Shown here: positions 16,741-24,200 of the stretch, piece by piece
Layout: every line of letters starts with the position of its first letter
Position numbering within the stretch: position 1 is the stretch's first letter
Source: Bacteroidales bacterium
Lineage (GTDB): Bacteria > Bacteroidota > Bacteroidia > Bacteroidales > PXBB01
Length of the DNA stretch: 42,717 nucleotides
NCBI GenBank assembly: GCA_028698995.1
Contig: JAQVVM010000041.1
Coordinates: 1-42,717 of the forward strand
Direction of reading: 5' to 3'
Position numbers and translations under genes: made by a program
The notes under the pieces: generated by a model
What the model was told of the DNA's origin: nothing
Databases searched by the model: none
The model's input: the letters and a program-made list of their open reading frames with translations, nothing else

Positions 16741-16992
16741 GTGAAGTACACAACATATATAATTTTCAGCCCTTCAATAAACAAGTATTATACTGGTCAG
16801 ACAAACGATATTAAAAAACGTTTGAGAGAACACAATGCCGGTAAATCTAAATTTACAGCACATGGAATTCCTTGGGAATTAGTTTATGAATTAGCTTTTG
16901 AATCACGTATTGATGCGGTTACTCATGAGTATAAGATTAAAAATTTAGGGGCTAAAAGATTCCTTGCTGAACTTAATCAGCGCAGTTGGTAG
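16741..16992 (+). CDS. Small GIY-YIG endonuclease, copy B
   Basis: This is identical in base sequence to copy A over the whole gene and into the downstream tRNA remnant, offset by 578 bp. It has the same GTG start after CTTTTAG, the same TYI/YTG, Arg27 and Glu63 residues, and the same stop within D-arm sequence. Complete identity means a very recent duplication, ongoing gene conversion, or an assembly artefact. Both copies are read in the same direction as tRNA-Pro and could be transcribed by read-through from the tRNA promoter, unless the A/T hairpins in the linkers stop it; no separate TAnnTTTG promoter is seen in front of either copy. Confidence 0.8.
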   Translation: MKYTTYIIFSPSINKYYTGQTNDIKKRLREHNAGKSKFTAHGIPWELVYELAFESRIDAVTHEYKIKNLGAKRFLAELNQRSW

Positions 16993-17041
16993 TGCCGCCT
17001 GCGGCATAAACTCCCTTGCATGGGATGCAAGTGGTCGGAAG
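16979..17041 (+). pseudogene. tRNA-Pro remnant fused to GIY-YIG copy B
   Basis: This is the same structure as at 16401-16463: D-arm bases forming the nuclease C-terminus and stop, the GCCGC-CT-GCGGC insertion, then the anticodon arm with the ATGGGAT loop. It lacks a 5' acceptor strand and cannot be a tRNA. Confidence 0.85.
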
Positions 17042-17207
17042 GAAGTTAATCCTGATTTTATCAGGAAGTCTTCTCACCCCGACAATGTTGTGGTCGGAAG
17101 GAAGTTAATCCTGATTTTATCAGGAAGTCTTCTCACCCCGACAAAGTTGTGGTCGGAAGGAAGTTAATCCTGATTTTATCAGGAAGTCTTCTCACCCCGA
17201 CAAAGAT
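17031..17207 (+). repeat. tRNA-derived hairpin repeats, units 5-7
   Basis: Three units start at 17031, 17090 and 17149 (59-bp period), all with the intact CCTGAT/ATCAGG hairpin. The first ends in GACAATG and the others in GACAAAG; in units 2-4 the CAATG form is second, so the blocks are not simple copies of each other. A decayed unit near 17208 and a third linker copy follow and stop matching at about 17303. Confidence 0.9.
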
Positions 17208-17372
17208 TTTAGTCGGATTTTTTTTGAGGTCATCTCTCAAAAAAATAATTTATTTTTTTCACTTTTTAATTACGACCAAAATTCAAAAATCCTCAAGGAT
17301 AAATTTCTGTTCAGTTTTAAGAAAAAAAATCAGATAACAGCGTCAAGAAGAACTTCTTCAATAGCTTCGTCT

Positions 17373-17705
17373 TCAATACATTAATCTGAACTCAACAATT
17401 TTTTGAATTAAGTCATAAGGAATGGGTTTGTGGAGTGGGAACTGCACAGACCCTTTTCCTTGTTTGAATTCTGACAGCTCCTCTTTAAATTTTATATGCC
17501 CTATTGGTGTTGCATAAAATCCAATATGGGATTTATATCCCGCAAAATAAACCAGAGGTTTTCCATTTATCTTGTAGGAAGGCATTTTGTAAGAAAGCGA
17601 CTCAACTGCATTTGGTGCAGTGTTTTTAATAATTTCGCGGATGTTTTCCAGAATTATCTGAACATCAACAGGAAATGATGCAATATAAAGGTCAACTTCA
17701 TTCAT
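17373..17705 (-). CDS. DUF1801 (YdhG-like) protein
   Basis: This 110-residue cytoplasmic protein matches the DUF1801 pattern: DLYIASFPVDVQIILENIREII, then ESLSYKMPSYKINGKPLVYFAGYKSHIGFYA, a P-x-G pair, and a C-terminal GSVQFPLHKPIPYDLIQKIVEFR. The family has been linked to frataxin-like iron handling in Firmicutes, but its role is not settled and I do not assign one. Length is normal. It begins a run of minus-strand genes next to the tRNA-repeat region and is separated from the gene at 17766 by 60 bp. Confidence 0.88.
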   Translation of the reverse strand: MNEVDLYIASFPVDVQIILENIREIIKNTAPNAVESLSYKMPSYKINGKPLVYFAGYKSHIGFYATPIGHIKFKEELSEFKQGKGSVQFPLHKPIPYDLIQKIVEFRLMY

Positions 17706-17765
17706 TGTTTTAATAATATAATAAAATTCAAGTCAATTATTTAATATTGTTAATCATAAGAATTA

Positions 17766-18275
17766 TTATTTGCGAGGTAATTGTTTAATCAACCTTGAAA
17801 CGCATTCCTTAACACCAGGGGATAATGATTCAAGATATTGATTTTCAGCAAGAAGTAGAATCTCTGCAATTAATTCAGGATATTTATTTGCAATTTTCAC
17901 TATGAAATAAAAAGCATTAAGTCGTACTGATGGCTTTTTATTGGTCTTTTCCCATAAAGAAACGCATATATTAAATAAAAATCCCTCATGCTCCTCACCT
18001 ATTTCCATAAGGGAAAGTATTTTAATCAGCTCCCTCTGATGTCCATCATTTTTTGTGGGGAGGACATTAATAATTTTCCCTATATATCCTTGCATTCTCG
18101 GGTCATTTTTATCCATACAACTCCACAATAACCAAGCTGCCCTCCAAGCGAATGGTTGTTTATCGGAAAGAGCAAGAGCAACAGCCTCTTCAAACTCATT
18201 GGGATGAGTATGTAAATAGGAAATCATTTCAGTTTTGTAATAACTTATCAAAACTTTTTCCAGGGGTGTTTCCAT
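17766..18275 (-). CDS. Alpha-helical HEAT-like repeat protein, function unknown
   Basis: This 169-residue protein appears wholly alpha-helical with no signal peptide. Segments such as PFAWRAAWLLWSCMDKNDPRM and KPSVRLNAFYFIVKIANKYPE look like paired helices of HEAT/armadillo type. I recall similar proteins as conserved hypotheticals in Bacteroidota, but no function. The start at ATG 18275 is supported by a promoter-like element upstream. It may be cotranscribed with the DUF1801 gene. Confidence 0.75.
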   Translation of the reverse strand: METPLEKVLISYYKTEMISYLHTHPNEFEEAVALALSDKQPFAWRAAWLLWSCMDKNDPRMQGYIGKIINVLPTKNDGHQRELIKILSLMEIGEEHEGFLFNICVSLWEKTNKKPSVRLNAFYFIVKIANKYPELIAEILLLAENQYLESLSPGVKECVSRLIKQLPRK

Positions 18276-18331
18276 TAAATAAAAATGAGAGAAAAATTTA
18301 TAATTCTTGTTTTAAAGAAAAACTCATTTTG

Positions 18332-18339
18332 CAAAAATA
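18332..18339 (-). promoter_or_regulatory. Possible -7 element of the HEAT-like gene
   Basis: The minus strand reads TATTTTTG, matching TAnnTTTG, about 57 bases upstream of ATG 18275. Confidence 0.35.
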
Positions 18340-18445
18340 GTAGAAAATAAATAAGTTTCTCTTTTCTGTTTTTTAAAATTCAGTCACCTATCACATTCAA
18401 AATTCAATTTCGCAAATATTTCACTTTAATGATTCTCAAAAATAT

Positions 18446-18453
18446 TATATTTG
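18446..18453 (+). promoter_or_regulatory. -7 element of the ABC permease operon
   Basis: TATATTTG matches TAnnTTTG. It overlaps the alternative TTG codon at 18451, which argues for the downstream GTG at 18481 as the permease start and a leader of about 21 nt. Confidence 0.45.
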
Positions 18454-18480
18454 TATTTTATAATTTTAACACCGAAAGTA

Positions 18481-19563
18481 GTGTTCCGTTTTATCTTGAA
18501 ACGTTTATTTTATGGATTTCTTGTACTGCTTGGCGTGGTTACAATTGTGTTTTTTCTATTCAACGTATTACCTGCTGATCCTGCCCGTATGATGCTCGGA
18601 CAAAGAGCTGATATCAGTTCTATTGAAGCTGTAAATAAAGAACTTGGCAGAGACAAACCTCTTAGCATTCAATACCTAACCTATCTGAACGACATCAGCC
18701 CCATATCTTTTCATAATGCAAGTAATACCAAAAGTACTTGGTACCTGAATCCTTCCAATTATGATGTAAAAATGTCTTTTTCATTTGGAGATGATGACAA
18801 AGTGTTGGTATTAAAAAGCCCTTATCTTAGACGCTCCTATCAAAGCCAACGTAAAGTTTCCGAAGTTCTTGCAGAAGCTATTCCTTTAACAGCCCTTCTC
18901 GCATTTGTATCCATTATTATTGCATCTATGCTTGGTATAGTAATAGGAGTATTGTCAGCCCTTTATAAAGATGGAATTTTCGACAAAGCAACACTTGTAT
19001 TATCAGTATTCGGAATGAGCCTGCCATCATTTTTTGCTGCCATACTCATAGCATGGATTTTCGCATTTATTCTTTCAGAGTTTACAGGTCTGAATATGTT
19101 TGGTAGTCTATATGCAGTTGACGATTTCGGAGACTATTTTTATATTGACATCAAAAACCTGATTTTACCAGCTATAACATTAGGAATCAGACCATTGGCA
19201 ATTGTGTCCGAACTGACAAGAAATTCATTTCTGGATGTGCTCTCTCAAGATTATATCCGTACTGCAAAAGCAAAAGGACTCAGTAAAACTGCAATAATCA
19301 TGAAGCATGCTTTAAAAAACGCATTAAATCCCATTATATCTGCAATATCCGGATGGTTTGCTTCGCTTTTGGCAGGAGCTGTTTTTGTAGAATATGTTTT
19401 CGACTGGAAAGGCCTTGGAGTAGTCATGGTAGATGGTCTTGAAAAATTTGATTTCCCAGTTGTGATGGGGACACTGCTTTTTATCTCTGTCGTTTTAGTG
19501 TTGATAAATATATTTGTAGATATTGCATATGCCCTTCTTGATCCAAGGGTAATTATTGAATAA
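18481..19563 (+). CDS. Peptide-type ABC transporter permease (DppB/OppB family)
   Basis: This 360-residue inner-membrane permease opens with FRFILKRLFYGFLVLLGVVTIVFFLFNVLPADP, the typical DppB/OppB first helix, followed by a periplasmic domain and five more helices. The ABC-coupling EAA loop is DYIRTAKAKGLSKTAIIMKHALKNALNPII. Partner permease, ATPase and binding-protein genes are absent from the window, a dispersed arrangement seen in Bacteroidota. The periplasmic insert around residues 70-125 (GDDDKVLVLKSPYLRRS) is longer than in E. coli DppB. I start at GTG 18481. It is followed by tpiA after 16 bp. The substrate, peptide or other, is not determinable. Confidence 0.88.
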   Translation: MFRFILKRLFYGFLVLLGVVTIVFFLFNVLPADPARMMLGQRADISSIEAVNKELGRDKPLSIQYLTYLNDISPISFHNASNTKSTWYLNPSNYDVKMSFSFGDDDKVLVLKSPYLRRSYQSQRKVSEVLAEAIPLTALLAFVSIIIASMLGIVIGVLSALYKDGIFDKATLVLSVFGMSLPSFFAAILIAWIFAFILSEFTGLNMFGSLYAVDDFGDYFYIDIKNLILPAITLGIRPLAIVSELTRNSFLDVLSQDYIRTAKAKGLSKTAIIMKHALKNALNPIISAISGWFASLLAGAVFVEYVFDWKGLGVVMVDGLEKFDFPVVMGTLLFISVVLVLINIFVDIAYALLDPRVIIE

Positions 19564-19579
19564 TTTAATAATTTAAAAA

Positions 19580-20350
19580 ATGAGAAAAAAAATTGTAGCA
19601 GGGAACTGGAAGATGAACAATACCCTTTCACAAAGCATCAGTCTGGTTGAAAATATTATTAAACTTTTGAAAGAAAAGCCCATCATGCAGTCTGAGTTAT
19701 GTGTTGTTATTGCACCTCCATTTATCAGTCTTGAAAAAGTGGGCAATATGATTAATGGGCATAAGGAGGTTTTCTTATCTGCACAAAACTGTCATTCAGA
19801 AATAAAAGGGGCATATACAGGTGAAGTGTCTGTTCCAATGCTTAAGGAAATTGGTTGCAACTATGTCATTATCGGACATTCGGAAAGAAGGGCCTATTTC
19901 AATGAAAATGATGAAACTCTTGCAAAAAAAACTAATGCCTTATTAAAAGAAGACCTCATACCTATTTTCTGTTGTGGTGAACTTCTGATTGAACGTCAGG
20001 CCGGTAATCAGGAAAAAATTGTAAAATCACAGCTCAACAATGCTTTGTTTCACTTAAGCAAAGAGCAGATAAAAAAAGTTGTTATTGCTTACGAACCCGT
20101 CTGGGCTATTGGTACAGGCGTTACAGCCACATCTGCTCAAGCTCAGGAAATGCATGCATTTATAAGAAAAGTAATTGCCGAAAAGTATGGAACGGACTGT
20201 GCAGAGGAAATAACAATATTATATGGAGGCAGCTGTAATGCCAAAAATGCACAGGAACTCTTTGCCAACGCTGATGTTGATGGTGGTTTGATAGGAGGTG
20301 CATCACTGATCGCAGAAGATTTTATTAATATTATTCATGCCAATAAATAA
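19580..20350 (+). CDS. tpiA: Triosephosphate isomerase
   Basis: This 256-residue glycolytic TIM-barrel enzyme interconverts dihydroxyacetone phosphate and glyceraldehyde 3-phosphate in the cytoplasm. It carries GNWKMN with Lys11, the electrophile His100 in IIGHSERR, the base Glu172 in AYEPVWAIGTG (with the mobile loop), and the phosphate-binding YGGS and GGLIGGASL. All catalytic residues are in place and length is normal. The prmA ATG follows one base after its stop, so the two are translationally close and surely cotranscribed. Confidence 0.97.
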   Translation: MRKKIVAGNWKMNNTLSQSISLVENIIKLLKEKPIMQSELCVVIAPPFISLEKVGNMINGHKEVFLSAQNCHSEIKGAYTGEVSVPMLKEIGCNYVIIGHSERRAYFNENDETLAKKTNALLKEDLIPIFCCGELLIERQAGNQEKIVKSQLNNALFHLSKEQIKKVVIAYEPVWAIGTGVTATSAQAQEMHAFIRKVIAEKYGTDCAEEITILYGGSCNAKNAQELFANADVDGGLIGGASLIAEDFINIIHANK

Positions 20351-20351
20351 A

Positions 20352-21191
20352 ATGTCAGACTATATTCAGGTAACTTTTGAGTTAGAAAACTCATTATTGA
20401 CAAAAACAGAAATTCTAATAGCTGAGCTTTCAGAGATTGGTTATGAGAGTTTCTGGGAAGAAGAAAATAAATTAAGTGCCTATATATCAAAAGCTCATTT
20501 TAGTAAGGAAACATTAATGAAAACGGCATTCTTTAAAGCCCATGCAAAAAAAATTGTTTTGAAACATGAAGTACTTGCTGATAAGAACTGGAATGATGTA
20601 TGGGAAAGCAATTTCAAGCCTGTAATAATTCAGAACTGCATAATCAGGGCACCTTTTCATAATACCGACAAAGCATATGATTTTGAAATAATAATTGAGC
20701 CAAAAATGTCTTTTGGCACTGGTCACCATGAAACAACATCCATGATTGTGGAACTCATGTTAAGCATGGATTTCAAAAAGAAACGTATTTTAGACATGGG
20801 TTGTGGAAGCGGGATTCTGGCAATTCTGGCCCATAAGACCGGTGCTGCTTCAATTGATGCTGTTGATAATGATGCATGGGCTTTTGAAAATACTAAAGAA
20901 AACTTCATTAGAAATAATGTTGAATTCGACAATATATTCTTAGGTGGTATAGAGCAAGTACAAGGGAAAGAATACGACATCATCTTAGCAAATATTACCC
21001 GAAACATATTATTTGAAATGCTTCCTCATTTTGCAAAAATGCAAAATAAAGGAGGGGTTTTACTTTTAAGTGGTTTTTTAATTAATGATTTCCAAGATAT
21101 GCAAGAAAAAGCAAAAGAAAACAAATACAAGCTTATTTTACAGAAAGTGAAAAATAATTGGGGTGCTTTTAAGTTATCTAAGATTGAATAA
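20352..21191 (+). CDS. prmA: Ribosomal protein L11 methyltransferase
   Basis: This 279-residue enzyme trimethylates ribosomal protein L11 with S-adenosylmethionine. The SAM-binding loop DMGCGSG lies at residues 148-154, preceded by SFGTGHHETT and followed by the NITRNIL substrate-side motif, an unusual variant of the NPPY-like motif that is typical of PrmA. The N-terminal L11-recognition domain (MSDYIQVTFELE) is present. I start at ATG 20352; the frame's earlier ATG at 20337 lies inside tpiA and adds five residues. The tpiA-prmA order is frequent in Bacteroidota. Confidence 0.94.
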   Translation: MSDYIQVTFELENSLLTKTEILIAELSEIGYESFWEEENKLSAYISKAHFSKETLMKTAFFKAHAKKIVLKHEVLADKNWNDVWESNFKPVIIQNCIIRAPFHNTDKAYDFEIIIEPKMSFGTGHHETTSMIVELMLSMDFKKKRILDMGCGSGILAILAHKTGAASIDAVDNDAWAFENTKENFIRNNVEFDNIFLGGIEQVQGKEYDIILANITRNILFEMLPHFAKMQNKGGVLLLSGFLINDFQDMQEKAKENKYKLILQKVKNNWGAFKLSKIE

Positions 21192-21211
21192 TTACACATT
21201 CTAATAACCAA

Positions 21212-24200
21212 ATGATGAAGAAATTTTTATTACTGTGTTTACCTATCCTACTCTTATCATCACATCTTAGAGCTCAGCGAACAACAAATTTTCCGACAGA
21301 GCATGTAGCATTTTTCACTGAACTCACTGCTTTTTTTGAAAGTGTTGAAGACAGGGATGCACGAAGGACAGGAAAGCTTCTTATAGAAGCATTTACACCA
21401 GTTTGGACCAATTTTAATGAAGCCAAGAAAAACATCGTTATTGCCAACTGCAACCGCATGATTGACCGTAAAATGCGACCATTTCCACAATTTGAAACCT
21501 ACCTCACCACACTTATAAATTTTTCCAATTCAAACCAGCCCGACAATAACTTTGTGGTATTTCACAACGTTCTTGAAGAACTTATCAACCGATCAAGAGG
21601 GAGACATTTTATGGGGTTTCTTGATTTCTGCAAATCATTATTCAGCGAAAATGCACTTTATAGTTCTCCCACCACAAAATGGACTTCCGACAATGCAGTT
21701 ATGGAATTCAAAGTTGAGGAAGAACCTTATGTTATAATTAATTCGCTCAACTTAACCTGTTATGCCAATAATGATAGTTCCATAATATATAATACTAAGG
21801 GTGTATATTATCCAATGGAGAATTTATGGAAAGGTGAAGGAGGTATTATAAGCTGGGAGCGTGCCGGTTTTGAAAGACATATGGTATGGGCAGAAATTGG
21901 TAAATACGAGATAAATCTTCAGTTTTCAAGATTTGACATTGACAGTGTTACTTTCTATAATAAAAACTTCTTTGATGAGCCTCTTTTTGGTGTTCTGAAT
22001 GAGAGGGTACTGGCTAATGTTTCTCAAGAGGAAGCCTCATACCCTCGTTTTACTTCTTACGATTTACGTCTCAGAATTGAAAATATCTTTGAAGATATCA
22101 ATTATGAAGGTGGCTTTTCGATGCATGGTTCAAAACTTATCGGTTCAGGCGACAGAGACACTGATGCTTACTTGATTTTCAAAAGAGAAAACCAAGATTT
22201 TATAATAGCCGGTTCCAGCTCCTATTCGATAGCAAGCAACAAAATTTCATCGGCTGATGCCAATATCACTATTTATATGGAAGATGACTCCATATATCAC
22301 CCCAGCATTCAACTGAGATATAATGATGAAACTAAAGAAGTTTCACTTTTCAGAAACAGGGAAGGACTTTCCAATAGTCCGTTTTTTAATTCCTTTCATA
22401 AATTGGACATGTATTTTGAAGCACTCTACTGGAATATGAAGGAACCTAAAATTGATTTACGCATGATAAAGGGTGTTGGCACAGAAAGCACAGCCCTTTT
22501 TGAATCAAGTAATTTCTTTTCAGAACACAGATTTGAAAGAATACAAGCGCTTGATGATATAAATCCTTTAGTTGTCATTTATAATTACACCCGTCGCATT
22601 CAATCCAATGAATTTCACCTGACTGATATTGCTTCTTTTATGCGGATATCTCTGGAGCAAACAAAAATTCTGATGATTAATTTGACAAATATGGGGTTTT
22701 TGATGTACGATTTAGACTATGACAAAATAATTGTTAAAGACAGATTGGTTCAATATGTAAATTCTAAAGCACGCAGGGTGGATTATGATGTTTTACAGTT
22801 CAATTCTATTGTCAATGATGGTGTCAATGCCAGTATTAATCTCCTCAATTTCGACCTGAATTTACGTGGTGTTGAAAGTGTCTTCCTTAGTGACTCACAG
22901 AATGTGGTAATTTTCCCTAAAGATCAGGCTCTTACAGTAAAAAAGAACAGGGATTTTGCTTTTGACGGTAAGGTGAATGCCGGTCTTTTTGAGTATTATG
23001 GCAAACTTTTCTACTTCGATTATGAGATTTTCAAAATTAATATGCCTGTTATTGATTCTCTTCTTTTCAGGGTTTTTGACAAAACAAAAGAGCGTGATGC
23101 CTATGGAAGATATCCTCTGGTAAAAATTAAATCTGTTATCGAAGATATGGCAGGAGAATTACTCATTGACTTTCCAACAAATAAATCAGGCATTCAGCCT
23201 TTTGATGAATATCCCATTTTCCATAGTAAAAAAGATGCTTTTGTTTACTACAATAAAAGTCACATTCATAATGGCGTTTATACGAAGGACAGGTTTTATT
23301 TCCATCTTGAAACATTTACAATTGACAGCCTTAATACCTTCTCAACTGAAGGGCTAGAGTTTAAAGGTTATCTATCTTCCGCAGACATCTTCCCCGACAT
23401 TTACGAACCGCTCAAAGTTCAGCCTGATTTCTCCCTTGGTTTTATTATGAGAACTCCTGAGAATGGTTACCCAGCCTATAATGGGAAAGGCATCTACAAA
23501 GACCTAATCAATTTAAGCAATAAAGGTTTAATCGGACATGGAACACTTGAATACCTGACATCTATCTCAAAATCAGCCAATTTTTATTTTTTCCCAGACA
23601 GTATGCGGGCAAAAGTTGAGGATTTTGTAATACAGGAGCAGATAGCAGCTGTTGAATACCCCGATGTGTTGGGCAAAGATGTAGATGAGCTATGGTTACC
23701 TTATCAGGACAGAATGATTATTACAAAAATTGACAATGCGATTGAGATGTATAAGAATCAATCCAAACTACATGGCTATCTTACTTTAACACCTTCACTA
23801 CTGAGTGGGGAAGGCACTATGGAGTTTAATGATGCTGAAATGGATTCGCGACTGTTCAAATTTAAAAACACTGTTTTTGATGCAGATACAGCTGATTTCA
23901 GGCTTAAAACATACGACCTATCAGAACTGGCATTCTCTACAGAAAATTACAAATCACACATTGATTTTGTTGCTAGAAAAGGTGAATTCAAATCTAACGG
24001 AGGGGGCTCTAAGGTAGAATTTCCTGTAAACCAATATATATGCTACATGGATGAATTTGATTGGTATATGGACAGGGAAGAGATTGACCTTGCTGTTGAT
24101 GTAGGGGATCAAATGAGAGAACTTGAAGGAAAAACATTGCAGGAAATTGCGGATATTGACATTTCAGGATCAGAGTTTATTTCTGTCCATCCAAATCAAG

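Noticed and set aside
16386..16814. A 142-residue frame spanning the repeat units, with a similar one at 16964-17167
   Set aside because: It reads the 59-bp tRNA-derived repeat and linker in another frame; the repeated peptide is a by-product of the DNA repeat.
16163..16992. Group I or II intron with a GIY-YIG homing endonuclease
   Set aside because: The tRNA-Pro is intact, the nuclease lies outside it, and no intron core structure is visible.
15978..17207. CRISPR array
   Set aside because: The 59-bp units are directly adjacent, have no unique spacers, derive from tRNA-Pro, and no cas gene is near.
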